Assembly (NCBI RefSeq): GCF_014764405.1 | Contig: NZ_CP061725.1 | Coordinates: 6,696,001-6,760,000 of the forward strand | DNA length: 64,000 bases | Direction of reading: 5' to 3' | Origin: Micromonospora craniellae | GTDB taxonomy: Bacteria; Actinomycetota; Actinomycetes; Mycobacteriales; Micromonosporaceae | Shown: piece after piece, positions 8,401-16,965 of the stretch | How the letters are laid out: every line of letters begins with the position of its first letter | Position numbering within the stretch: position 1 is the stretch's first letter | Program-made: the position numbers and the translations under genes | Notes under the pieces: model-generated | The model's input: only the letters and a program-made list of their open reading frames with translations | Database searches by the model: none | What the model was told of the DNA's origin: nothing

Positions 8401-9461
8401 CCGCTGCGAAGGAGGTGGCCGCCGAGCTGGGCACCGCGCTGCGGGACTTCCTCGGCGGGTACGCCACACCCGTCGTGCCGGTGGAGGATGGCGAGCGCGT
8501 GTGGTCGCGGCTCTGCGGCGAGCTGGGCCTGGCCGGGTTGCTCGTCCCGGAGTCGCGGGGCGGGCTGGGCTTCGGCGCGGCCGAGCTGGTCGCCGTCGCG
8601 GCGGAGCTGGGCCGCGCGGTCGTCGGCGGACCGTTCGTCCCGGGTGCGGTCGCGGCGGCGACGGCACTGTCGGCGGTGGGCACCCCCCGCTCGGATGAGC
8701 TGCTGGAGGGCATCGCCGCCGGGTCCCCACTGCCCACGCTGGTCCACGTGCCCTTCGCGTCGGGCCGTCGGGTGGCGGCGTCGACGGCGGCGGACGGCGC
8801 GCTGACGCTGACCGGCACGGTCGGGCCGGTGCTGGCCGTCCCGCCGCCCTGCCCGGTGCTGGTGCCGGCCGACGTGGCGGGGTCACCGGTGCTCGCCCTC
8901 GTCGCGCCGGACGCACCCGGTGCGACGCTGACCCCCCTGCCGTCGCTGGACCTGAGCCGACCGGCCTGGCGGGCCGGGTTCCACGAGACTCCCGCCACCG
9001 TCCTCGCCGACGGTGTCACCGCCGCCGAGGCGATCCGGCGGGCCGAGATCGCGACCTGTATCGCGCTGGGCGCCGAGTGCGTGGGCGTCGCCGGGCACGC
9101 GTTGGAGCTGACCGTCGACCACGCCAAGACCCGCCACCAGTTCGGGCGGCCGATCGGCGCGTTCCAGGCGTTGGCGCACACGCTGGCCGACCTCACCGTC
9201 ACGGTCGAGGTGGCGCGGTCGGCCGCCGCGTACGTCACGCGGTGCGGCGGGGACGAGCGCAGCACGCACACGCTCGCGGTCAAGGCGTCCGAGGCCGCCG
9301 TGACGGTCACCACCGAGGCCATCCAACTGCACGGCGGGATCGGCTTCACCTGGGAGTACCCCGCCCACGTCCTGCTGCGCCGGGCGCACTCCGCCGCGGT
9401 GCTCGCCGGGACACCGGACCAACACCGGCGCGCACTGTTCGCACTGGTCGACGAGAGGTGA
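8397..9461 (+). CDS. Acyl-CoA dehydrogenase (second, short)
   Basis: A 354-residue dehydrogenase; the GTG start overlaps the previous stop (GTGA). The N-terminal helical domain has LCGELGLAGLLVPESRGGLG. The middle beta domain is divergent and proline/valine-rich. The C-terminal domain is typical: KTRHQFGRPIGAFQAL and IQLHGGIGFTWEYPAHVLLR. The weak beta domain and shorter length resemble the accessory subunit of heteromeric acyl-CoA dehydrogenases, so pairing with the 5816 gene product is plausible. The pairing is not demonstrable from sequence alone. Confidence 0.9.
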   Translation: MTAAKEVAAELGTALRDFLGGYATPVVPVEDGERVWSRLCGELGLAGLLVPESRGGLGFGAAELVAVAAELGRAVVGGPFVPGAVAAATALSAVGTPRSDELLEGIAAGSPLPTLVHVPFASGRRVAASTAADGALTLTGTVGPVLAVPPPCPVLVPADVAGSPVLALVAPDAPGATLTPLPSLDLSRPAWRAGFHETPATVLADGVTAAEAIRRAEIATCIALGAECVGVAGHALELTVDHAKTRHQFGRPIGAFQALAHTLADLTVTVEVARSAAAYVTRCGGDERSTHTLAVKASEAAVTVTTEAIQLHGGIGFTWEYPAHVLLRRAHSAAVLAGTPDQHRRALFALVDER

Positions 9462-9464
9462 ACG

Positions 9465-10880
9465 ATGAGTACTGACGACCGATCCCGGGTGCGGTTCGTC
9501 GCGCCCGCCGCCGTCATGGGCGGTGGCTTCTCCACGAAGTCGTTCCGCGCCGCGCTGGAGACGAAGCCCGACTTCATCGCCTGCGACGCGGGCAGCACCG
9601 ACTGGGGTCCGTACTACCTGGGGACCGCCACCACCTGGGCCGGCTACCGGCAGACCCGCCGAGACCTGGAACGCATGGTGCTCGGTGCCCTCGACGTCGG
9701 GGTGCCGCTGCTCATCGGGTCGGCCGGGTTCACCGGTAGCGACGCCGGGCTCACCTGGTTCCGCGGGATCGTGGCGGACATCCTCGCCGCGCACGGCCGT
9801 ACCGCCCGCATCGCCACGATCCGCACCGAGCAGCCGAAGGACTGGGTCCACGGCAAGGTCCGCAGCGGACAGACGTGGGGGCTCGACGGCCGACCCGACC
9901 TGACCGGGGCCGACGTCGACCGCGCGACGCGGATCGTGGCGATGATGGGCCCCGAGCCCTACGCCGAGGCGCTCGACGCCGGTGCGCAGATCGTGCTGGC
10001 CGGCCGGTCCTCGGACGCGGCGATCTACGCGGCCGTCCCGCTGATGCGGGGCATCGCGCCCGGCCCGGCCTGGCACATGGGCAAGACCGTCGAGTGCGGG
10101 TACGCCATCGAGGAGCCGATCGGTGCCGGCGAGTGCATCGTCGGCGAGGTCGACGACGAGGGCTTCACGGTACGCCCGGTCGGCGGCCGGTCCCGCTGCA
10201 CCGTACGGTCGGTCGCCGCGCAGATGCTGTACGAGAACGCGACGCCGTACCTGTTGCGGGAACCCCCGGGAACGCTGGACACGTCGGCCGCCCGGTACCT
10301 CCAGCTCGACGAACAGACCGTCCGCGTCGTCGGGGCGACGTTCACATCGGAGCCGTACAGCGTACGTCTGGAGGGCGTCGAACAGCTCGGCTACCGCAGC
10401 ATGTGCCTGTTCGGGGTCCGCGACCCCGCCGTGGTGGCCAACGTCGCCGACTACACCGCCGCCATCACCGATCTCGTGCACCGCACCGCCCGGGACCGGT
10501 ACGGCCTGGACGAGTCGGCGTACACGTTCGGGTTCCGCCGGTACGGCTACGACGCCGTCCTCGGCGACGCCGAGCCGAACGCCGCCACCGGTTACGCCGG
10601 CTGCTACGAGATCGGGCTGGTCGCCGAGGCGGTCGCCGCCGACCAGGAGATCGCGCACGAGATCGTCTCGGGGGCGATGCCGTTCTTCATGCACGGCGTA
10701 CGGGTGCCCGGCGTCGCCAACTCGGCCAACGGCGCACTCGCCTACGCCCCGTCGGTCGTCAACGTCGGCCCGGTGTTCAACTGGAGCGTCTGGCACGCCG
10801 CCGCGCTCGACCACCCGATGGAACCGTTCACGCTTGAGGTCGCCGACTCGGCCGCCGTGAAGGAGTTGGTCAGCTCATGA
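9465..10880 (+). CDS. AtuA-like (DUF1446) family protein
   Basis: A 471-residue acyclic-terpene-utilisation AtuA family member, with Shine-Dalgarno GAGAGGTG before ATG 9465. It shows family-typical segments: FIACDAGSTDWGPYYLG near the N-terminus, LLIGSAGFTGSDAG, VLAGRSSDAAIYAAVPL and the C-terminal FFMHGVRVPGVANSANGAL. AtuA was named from the Pseudomonas citronellol/geraniol locus; its reaction is unknown. It overlaps the DUF4387 gene downstream (ATGA), and such two-gene pairs recur in CoA-linked catabolic clusters. The context suggests a step on an unusual acyl-CoA or a hydroxy acid. Confidence 0.88.
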   Translation: MSTDDRSRVRFVAPAAVMGGGFSTKSFRAALETKPDFIACDAGSTDWGPYYLGTATTWAGYRQTRRDLERMVLGALDVGVPLLIGSAGFTGSDAGLTWFRGIVADILAAHGRTARIATIRTEQPKDWVHGKVRSGQTWGLDGRPDLTGADVDRATRIVAMMGPEPYAEALDAGAQIVLAGRSSDAAIYAAVPLMRGIAPGPAWHMGKTVECGYAIEEPIGAGECIVGEVDDEGFTVRPVGGRSRCTVRSVAAQMLYENATPYLLREPPGTLDTSAARYLQLDEQTVRVVGATFTSEPYSVRLEGVEQLGYRSMCLFGVRDPAVVANVADYTAAITDLVHRTARDRYGLDESAYTFGFRRYGYDAVLGDAEPNAATGYAGCYEIGLVAEAVAADQEIAHEIVSGAMPFFMHGVRVPGVANSANGALAYAPSVVNVGPVFNWSVWHAAALDHPMEPFTLEVADSAAVKELVSS

Positions 10881-11185
10881 GTGACATCCGCTCGGACTGC
10901 AGCACGTTCCGCACCCGCAACGCCGGTGCGTTCCTGGTCTCCGCCGACATGGTGTTCAACACCGAGGAGGCGTACCTCAAGTGGCGCGACTCCGGAGTCG
11001 TCAACGCCGAGGCGATCGCCGAACTGCTGCGTGTCGACCCGGCGACCGTGCAGGTCATCGACTATCCGTCGGCCAACGCCATCAAGGTGACGATGCCCCG
11101 CCGGACGGTGGCCGGTGGCCCCGACGACACCGACCTGGACAGCGCGGCGCAGTTCGTGCCCCTGCTGTCGTTGCGCCTGCCGTGA
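10877..11185 (+). CDS. DUF4387 family protein
   Basis: A 102-residue small protein starting in an ATGA overlap with the AtuA-like gene. The sequence has the compact DUF4387 pattern: N-terminal RTRNAGAFLVSADMVFNTEE, a middle IDYPSANAIKVTMPRR, and no signal or membrane segment. DUF4387 proteins are usually encoded directly after, or fused to, DUF1446 proteins, so the two are probably subunits of one enzyme. Function unknown. Confidence 0.82.
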   Translation: MSDIRSDCSTFRTRNAGAFLVSADMVFNTEEAYLKWRDSGVVNAEAIAELLRVDPATVQVIDYPSANAIKVTMPRRTVAGGPDDTDLDSAAQFVPLLSLRLP

Positions 11186-12210
11186 GCCGGGGACCACTCG
11201 CCGGAACCCGCGTCGTGCTGCTCGCCGGCGCGGGTCCGGCGCCCTTCGCCGGGATGCTCCTGCGTGACCTGGGTGCCGAGATCATCCGGGTGGACCGGCC
11301 GGGCAGTGACAAGGGTGTCTCCGGGCTGCCGGCGCACCTGGACTCCCGATCGCAGGGGGTGCGGGCGGTCACCGCCGACCTGAAGTCCGACGAGGGGCGG
11401 GACGTGGTCCGTCGGCTGGTGGCCACCGCCGACGTGTTCGTCGACCCGTACCGCCCGGGCGTCGTGGAGCGGCTCGGGCTCGGTCCGGCGACGCTGTGTG
11501 CCGCGCATCCGACGCTCGTCTACGTGCACATGACCGGCTGGGGGCACGAGGGTGCCTGGGCGCAGCGGGCCGGGCACGACATCAACTACCTCGCGGTGGC
11601 AGGGGCGCTGCACCCGACCGGTCCGGCCGACCGGCCGCCGCTGCCGCCACTGAACCTGCTCGCCGATTTCGGCGCCGGTGGCACGTACCTCGTGATGGGG
11701 GTGCTCGCGGCGCTGTTGGAACGGACCCGCACCGGTCGGGGCGCGGTGCTGGACGTCGCGATGACCGACGCGGTGGCGTCGCTGACCACGCTGCTGCACG
11801 ACATGCGCGCGGCCGGGCTGTGGTCGGACGAGCGGGAGTCCAACATCTTCGACGGCGGCGCGCCCTTCTACCGCACGTACCGCACGGCCGACGGCGGGTT
11901 CATGGCCGTCGGGGCGATCGAACCGGCGTTCCACGCGGCGTTGCTCGCCACCCTCGGGATCGATCCGGCCGGTTGGCCGCAGCACGACCGTAGCCGCTGG
12001 CCGGACCAGCGCCGGGAGCTGGCCCGAATCTTCGCGTCGGGCACCCGCGCCGAGTGGGAGCAGGCGTTCGACGGCGTGGACGCCTGCGTGACCCCGGTGC
12101 TCACCCCCGGCGAGGCGCCCGGCCATCCCGCGCTCGCGTCGCGGCGGACGTTCGTCGACTCGGGCGGTCGTCCGGCACCCGGCCCCGCACCCCGTAAGGC
12201 GACCCGGTGA
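11182..12210 (+). CDS. CaiB/BaiF CoA-transferase family (alpha-methylacyl-CoA racemase-like)
   Basis: A 342-residue class III CoA-transferase-fold protein; GTG 11182 overlaps the DUF4387 stop. It begins GPLAGTRVVLLAGAGPAPFA and continues LRDLGAEIIRVDRPG, the normal nucleotide-binding start of the family. YRPGVVERLGLGP and MTGWGHEGAWAQRAGHDINY place it with the alpha-methylacyl-CoA racemase branch rather than with formyl- or carnitine-CoA transferases. In this operon it would epimerise a 2-methylacyl-CoA before dehydrogenation, pointing to a methyl-branched substrate (inference). It overlaps the next gene by four bases. Confidence 0.88.
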   Translation: MSRGPLAGTRVVLLAGAGPAPFAGMLLRDLGAEIIRVDRPGSDKGVSGLPAHLDSRSQGVRAVTADLKSDEGRDVVRRLVATADVFVDPYRPGVVERLGLGPATLCAAHPTLVYVHMTGWGHEGAWAQRAGHDINYLAVAGALHPTGPADRPPLPPLNLLADFGAGGTYLVMGVLAALLERTRTGRGAVLDVAMTDAVASLTTLLHDMRAAGLWSDERESNIFDGGAPFYRTYRTADGGFMAVGAIEPAFHAALLATLGIDPAGWPQHDRSRWPDQRRELARIFASGTRAEWEQAFDGVDACVTPVLTPGEAPGHPALASRRTFVDSGGRPAPGPAPRKATR

Positions 12211-12617
12211 CCTCCGCCGCAGCCGACGGGCTGCTGTCGGAGGTGTCGGCGTTGCAGGCGGCGTACTGCCGGGGCGTGGACGACCGCGACCCCGATCTGC
12301 TGCGCGCGATCGTCGCCGACGACGTGGAGGTCGTCGGCGCCGACGGGGTGCTGCGGACGGGGGCGGAGGAGTTCGTCGGGCTGTTCGCCCGATACTGGAC
12401 GAGCGCCGCGTCTCCTGTCCTGCACCTAGTGTCGAACGTGGAGGTGCTCGGCGACGGCGACCCGTTGGCGGTCCAGGCGCTGTTCCACTCGGTGTCCCGG
12501 ACGGCTGATGACCAGATCGTGCAGACCTGGGGTCGGTATCGTGACCTCGTGACCCGGGCGGGGCACGGCGGCCTGGTCTTCGCCGCCAAGCGGATCTCAG
12601 TAGTGCACCGCCGCTGA
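12207..12617 (+). CDS. SnoaL-like / NTF2-fold protein
   Basis: A 136-residue NTF2-like cone-fold protein starting at GTG 12207 (overlap with the CaiB gene). The YCRGVDDRDPDLLRAIVADD segment is the standard first-helix motif of SnoaL_4-type proteins, whose members include hydratases, isomerases and dehydratases of steroid and polyketide metabolism. It is the last gene of the rightward operon, and its final 21 bases overlap the end of the convergent SDR gene. The exact role is unknown; a hydratase or isomerase role fits the pathway. Confidence 0.8.
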   Translation: MTSAAADGLLSEVSALQAAYCRGVDDRDPDLLRAIVADDVEVVGADGVLRTGAEEFVGLFARYWTSAASPVLHLVSNVEVLGDGDPLAVQALFHSVSRTADDQIVQTWGRYRDLVTRAGHGGLVFAAKRISVVHRR

Positions 12618-13391
12618 CGTCCCGCCGGAGACCGTGAGGACCTGGCCGGTCAGGCCCGAGGAGGCCGTCGACGCGAGGAACACCACGACGGCGGCGACCT
12701 CGGCCGGCTCGACGAAGCGACGCAGCGACTGGCGGGCGGCCAGCCGCCGCAGATGAGCCTGCGGGTCGGTGCCGGGCGGAACGTCGGCCAGCAGCATCGC
12801 GCGGACCTCATCGGTGAGCACGACACCGGGCTGGACGACGTTCGCGGTGATCCCGTCCGGGCCCAGTTCGCGGGCCATCGAGTGGGTCAGGTGGACGAGC
12901 GCGGCGTTGCGTACCCCCGAGCTCACGTTGTGCCGGGCGATCCGCGCCGCCTCACCGCCGATGTTGACCACCCGGCCGGAGCCACCGCCCCGTAGGTGCG
13001 GCGCGGCGGCGCGGACCACGCGGAGGTAGCCGACGACCTTCTCCTCGAAGTCCGTCCGCAGCAACGAGTCCGTCGTCGAGAACAGCCCGTCGGGCACTCC
13101 GCCGGAGACCCGGGCGGCGTTGTTGACCACGACGTCGACGCCGCCGAGCACGTCTGCCGCGTCCGCCACCGCGCGCTCGCAACCGACCGGATCGGTGATG
13201 TCCGCCGCGTGCACCGACGGCACGGGCCAGTCGGCGTCGCTGCACGCGGCGACCACTCCGGCGGCACCGGCGGGGTTCCGGCAGAGCACCGCGCAGCGGG
13301 CGCCCGCCGCCGTCGCGGCCTCGACGATCGACCGGCCGATACCCCGGGAACCACCGGTGACGAGCACCCGGCGGCCGACCAGGGAGCTCAC
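12597..13391 (-). CDS. Atypical SDR-family protein without the Tyr-Lys pair
   Basis: A 264-residue SDR with a GTG start at 13391 overlapping the thiolase stop. The cofactor motif VTGGSRGIGRS, DITDP, VVNNAARVSGG and the C-terminal substrate loop are intact, so NAD(P) binding is likely. Where the YxxxK catalytic pair should be, the protein reads VSSGVRNAALVHLTHSMA. Against the common YxASKAAL pattern both Tyr and Lys are replaced (Ser and Asn). It therefore probably uses another acid/base or a different reaction. It is coupled to the thiolase and converges tail-to-tail with the SnoaL-like gene. Confidence 0.85.
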   Translation of the reverse strand: MSSLVGRRVLVTGGSRGIGRSIVEAATAAGARCAVLCRNPAGAAGVVAACSDADWPVPSVHAADITDPVGCERAVADAADVLGGVDVVVNNAARVSGGVPDGLFSTTDSLLRTDFEEKVVGYLRVVRAAAPHLRGGGSGRVVNIGGEAARIARHNVSSGVRNAALVHLTHSMARELGPDGITANVVQPGVVLTDEVRAMLLADVPPGTDPQAHLRRLAARQSLRRFVEPAEVAAVVVFLASTASSGLTGQVLTVSGGTSAAVHY

Positions 13392-14521
13392 TCGGCCAGC
13401 TCGACGATCGTGGCGTTGGCCAGGCCGCCCGCCTCGCACATCGTCTGCAGGCCGTACCGGATGCCCTTGTCGCGCATGTGGTGCAGCAGCCGGGTCATCA
13501 GGATCGCCCCGGACGCGCCGAGCGGGTGTCCGACCGCGATCGCGCCACCGAGCGGGTTGAGTCGTTCCGGTTTCGCACCGGTCTCGGCGAGCCAGCCGAG
13601 CGGCACCGGCGCGAACGCCTCGTTGACCTCGAACGCACCGATGTCGTCGATGCCGAGGCCGGCCCGGGCGAGCACCTTGTGCGTCGCCGGCCAGGGCGCG
13701 CTCAGCATGACGACCGGGTCGTCGCCGACGACCGTACCGGTGTGGAAGCGGGCCATTGGCGTCAGGCCGAGCGCGCGGGCCCGGTCACCGGTGGTGACGA
13801 GCAGGGCGGCGGCGCCGTCGGAGATCTGGGACGAGTTGCCCGCGTGGATGACGCCGTCGGGACGGAACGCGGTCTTGAGGCCCGCCAGGGTCTCCACCGT
13901 GGAGGTGCGGCGGATGCCCTCGTCGACGGTCAGCTCCGGCAACGTGACGAGTTGGCCGGTGAAGGCGCCCGCGTCGGTCGCCTCGGCGGCGAGCGTGTGC
14001 GAACGTACCGAGAACTCGTCGAGCGCCGTGCGGGACAGGCCGTACCGCTCGGCGATCATCTCCGCGCCCTCGCCCTGGCTGAAGGAGTCGCGGGCGTAAC
14101 GGGCGCGGACCTTCGGGCCGTAGGGCATGCCCGTCGCGCGGGCCGCGCCCAGCGGCACCCGCGACATCATCTCCACACCGCCGGCGACGACCGTGTCGGC
14201 CATCCCGGACAGCACGCTCGCGACCGCGAAGTGCAGGGCCTGCTGGCTGGACCCGCAGGCCCGGTCGATCGTGACGCCCGGCACCGTCTCGGGCCATCCG
14301 GCGGCGAGCGCGGACATCCGGCCGACGTTGGTGGACTGGTCGCCGAGCTGGTTGACGCACCCGAACATGACGTCGTCGATGTCGGCCGGGTCGACTCCGG
14401 TCCGCGCGACGAGCGTCTTGAGCACCTCGGCGGCCAGATCCACCGGGTGCCAGTCGGCCAGGGCGCCGTTGCGCTTGCCGATCGGGGTACGGACGGCGTC
14501 GACGATCACCGCATCACGCAA
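13388..14521 (-). CDS. Thiolase (acetyl-CoA acyltransferase, FadA-like)
   Basis: A 377-residue thiolase with an ATG at 14521. The acyl-accepting Cys89 sits in DRACGSSQQAL. The C-terminal catalytic residues are in GGAIAVGHPLGASG (His) and TMCEAGGLANATI (Cys), the last departing slightly from the common CIGGGQG. It would cleave the 3-ketoacyl-CoA at the end of a beta-oxidation round. It is first in a two-gene leftward operon with the atypical SDR and divergent from the aldehyde dehydrogenase, with the operator-like repeat between them. Confidence 0.93.
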   Translation of the reverse strand: MRDAVIVDAVRTPIGKRNGALADWHPVDLAAEVLKTLVARTGVDPADIDDVMFGCVNQLGDQSTNVGRMSALAAGWPETVPGVTIDRACGSSQQALHFAVASVLSGMADTVVAGGVEMMSRVPLGAARATGMPYGPKVRARYARDSFSQGEGAEMIAERYGLSRTALDEFSVRSHTLAAEATDAGAFTGQLVTLPELTVDEGIRRTSTVETLAGLKTAFRPDGVIHAGNSSQISDGAAALLVTTGDRARALGLTPMARFHTGTVVGDDPVVMLSAPWPATHKVLARAGLGIDDIGAFEVNEAFAPVPLGWLAETGAKPERLNPLGGAIAVGHPLGASGAILMTRLLHHMRDKGIRYGLQTMCEAGGLANATIVELAE

Positions 14522-14606
14522 GACTGCTCCTCAGGCCGCAGGGCTCCCTCTTCCGCCATCCCACCCGGCCGGGCGCGGGTGCACAAAGACGAACCGTGTA
14601 TCGCTC

Positions 14607-14623
14607 GATAGGCACTACCCATC
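14607..14623. promoter_or_regulatory. Predicted operator: GATAGG-N5-CCCATC
   Basis: A second copy of the palindrome at 4143, with one arm mismatch (CCCATC for CCTATC) and the same 5-base spacer starting CA. It lies 86 bp upstream of the thiolase start and 46 bp upstream of the aldehyde dehydrogenase start, so one bound regulator could control both directions. Confidence 0.65.
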
Positions 14624-14668
14624 ACCGCGTGGCCGCCGGTGACACCCGGACGGTCCTATGGTCGCCTG

Positions 14669-16117
14669 ATGGGACAGGGACTGTACGTCGACGGCCGCTG
14701 GCGTGCGGCATCCGACGGTGGCACGGCGGGCGTGGTGAACCCGGCGACCGAGGCGGTGATCGTCGCCGCCCCCGTCGGTACGGTGGCCGACGCGGCCGAC
14801 GCGGTGGCCGCCGCACACCGGGCGTTCCACGACGGCCGCTGGTCAGGGCTCGTCCCGGCCGACCGTGCCGCCGCGCTCCGGCGACTGCGGCAACGGCTGG
14901 GCGACCGGATCGGCCACCACGTGGCGCTGTCGGTCGCCGAGTCGGGTGCGCCGCATGGCCAGTCCACGGCGTTCGTGACCGCCGCGCTGGCACACCTGGA
15001 GTACGCGATCGACGTCGCGACCGGCGAGCACGACCGGATGTTGCCCCCGCCGCCGCGCCCGGCCGGTGGCCCGCCTCGGGTGACGGCGAGTCTGGTCCGC
15101 CGGGTGCCGGTCGGGGTGGTCGCGGCGCTCACCCCGTACAACGCGCCGCTGATGCTGACCCTGCCGAAGGTCGCGGCAGCCCTGACGATGGGCAACACCG
15201 TGGTGGTGAAGCCGTCGCCGTACACGCCGTTGGAGATCCTCGCTCTGGCCGAGGCCGCCGACGAGGCCGGGATACCTCCCGGCGTCCTGAACGTGGTGAC
15301 CGGTGGCGCCGAGGTCGGCGCGGCGCTGACCGGGGATCCCCGGGTCGACCTGGTGACGTTCACCGGATCGGACGCGGTGGGGGCGCGGGTGATGGCCCAG
15401 GCGGCCCGCAACGTCACCCGGGTGGTGCTGGAACTCGGCGGCAAGTCCGCGCTCGTGGTCAGGGCCGACGCCGACCTCGCGATGGCGAGCCGGATCGGTG
15501 CCGTGAACACGACCACGCTCGCCGGTCAGGGCTGCGCGCTGCTCACCCGCCACCTGGTGCACCGCGACATGTTCGCCGGCTACGTGGCGGCGCTCGCGGA
15601 GCGTCTTTCCACCGCCGTGCTCGGTGACCCGGCCCACGAGCAGACGACGCTCGGCCCGCTGATCAGTGCCGCGCACCGGGACCGGGTGTCCGCAGCGGTC
15701 CAGGCGGCGAAGGCCCGGGGCGCGCGGGCGGTCGTCGACGGTGGGCCGGTCGGCGTCGGCGGCAGGGGCTTCTTCCACGAGCCGGTGGTCCTGACCGGTG
15801 TCGGCAACGACGACCCCGTCGCCCGCCAGGAGATCTTCGGCCCGGTCGCGGTGGTCCTGCCGTTCGACACCGACGAGGAGGCGGTGACCCTGGCCAACGA
15901 CTCACCGTACGGGTTGGCCGGGGCGGTGGTCTCCGCCGATCGGATGGCGGCCGTCGCGGTGGCCGAGCGGCTACGCGCCGGACGGGTGAGTGTGAACGAC
16001 GGGGCGACCGCGGACGTACGGTTGCCGTTCGGCGGGTTCGGGCGTTCCGGGATCGGCCGGGAGTTCGGCCTGGAAGGGGTGCTGGAGTACACGGAGGTCC
16101 AGACGTTGCAGTGGTAG
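14669..16117 (+). CDS. NAD(P)-dependent aldehyde dehydrogenase family
   Basis: A 482-residue aldehyde dehydrogenase. ATG 14669 begins MGQGLYVDGRWRAASDGG, the usual N-terminus. A TATGGT hexamer ends seven bases upstream and there is no Shine-Dalgarno, so the transcript may be leaderless; GTG 14639 is an alternative start. Catalytic residues are Glu in VLELGGKSALV and Cys in GQGCALLTRH, and cofactor-binding is TPYNAPLMLTL and FTGSDAVG. It would oxidise an aldehyde to an acid, perhaps generating the acid that the ligase activates. It is divergent from the thiolase and probably in the same regulon. Confidence 0.92.
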   Translation: MGQGLYVDGRWRAASDGGTAGVVNPATEAVIVAAPVGTVADAADAVAAAHRAFHDGRWSGLVPADRAAALRRLRQRLGDRIGHHVALSVAESGAPHGQSTAFVTAALAHLEYAIDVATGEHDRMLPPPPRPAGGPPRVTASLVRRVPVGVVAALTPYNAPLMLTLPKVAAALTMGNTVVVKPSPYTPLEILALAEAADEAGIPPGVLNVVTGGAEVGAALTGDPRVDLVTFTGSDAVGARVMAQAARNVTRVVLELGGKSALVVRADADLAMASRIGAVNTTTLAGQGCALLTRHLVHRDMFAGYVAALAERLSTAVLGDPAHEQTTLGPLISAAHRDRVSAAVQAAKARGARAVVDGGPVGVGGRGFFHEPVVLTGVGNDDPVARQEIFGPVAVVLPFDTDEEAVTLANDSPYGLAGAVVSADRMAAVAVAERLRAGRVSVNDGATADVRLPFGGFGRSGIGREFGLEGVLEYTEVQTLQW

Positions 16118-16155
16118 CGTCCGGCGACCGTGCTCGGACCCGACCGGGCGGGCTG

Positions 16156-16965
16156 TCAGGTGCGGGCGTCGAACACGCTCACCGAGCGGTGCCCGGGGTC
16201 GTCGGAGAACAGTGACGGGCCGTGGCTGACCTCGCGGGGCATCGGGGCCAACGCAGTGAGTCCGTGCCGGTCGGTGTACTCCCCGAAGGCGAGCACGTGC
16301 AGGTAACCGGCCGCCGCCTCCTCGACCGGCGACAGGTCGCCGTCCCCGGCGGCGGTGAACGTGATCTCCAGCCGGGGCGGCAGCGTTCCGGTCACCGCGC
16401 GCACGGACTCCCCGGTCCGGGAGCGCACCCGCTCTTCGATCAGGTCGCGGGCCGCCTCGGTGAGGCTGGCAGGCCCGGGACGGGCCAGCAGCATCCGGGA
16501 GGTCGCGCTGGCCCCGACCGACTGCGGCGCAGCGGCCCAGCAGAGGGCGGCCGTCGGCACCTCCAGGTCGGCGAGGGCCTCGCCGAACGCCTCGTCGATC
16601 TCGGGCGTGACGGCGGCCATCTCGGACATCGCACCGACGGTGCCCTCGATGTCGTCGGGAATGTCGAGATTCACCACCACCCCCACCCAGTCCAGGCTCG
16701 GTGCGGCCCGGCGGTGGGCGGTGAGGTCGGCCGGATCGAACTCGGCGATACGCTCGGCGACGGCCAGGAAGAAGTCCTCGAAGCTCCGCCGCATCATGAC
16801 CTTGTCGCGCCACTGCGCGAACGGGAAGTCGGCAGCCTCGCCCAGCTCCGACAGGGGCACCTGGGCACGGCGCAGCAGGTCCGCCATGATCCCGTGTCGC
16901 ACCTGCGAACGCGCGTACTGCCGGTACCCGGAGGGCGGGTCGACCGACGCCGGGGCCAGGATGCC
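16156..16965 (-). pseudogene. MerR-family regulator remnant, DNA-binding N-terminus deleted
   Basis: The reverse strand reads ILAPASVDPPSGYRQYARSQ and then an effector-type C-terminal domain ending SVFDART. The first part is the end of a MerR winged HTH (normally YDxIGLLxPxxVDPxxGYRYY), but the preceding ~25 residues with the HTH are absent. Upstream the sequence switches to another frame that encodes the tail of an ArsR-type gene. The best remaining start is ATG 16902. Without the HTH this cannot act as a normal MerR regulator. The junction with the ArsR-type remnant is near 16965. Confidence 0.72.
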
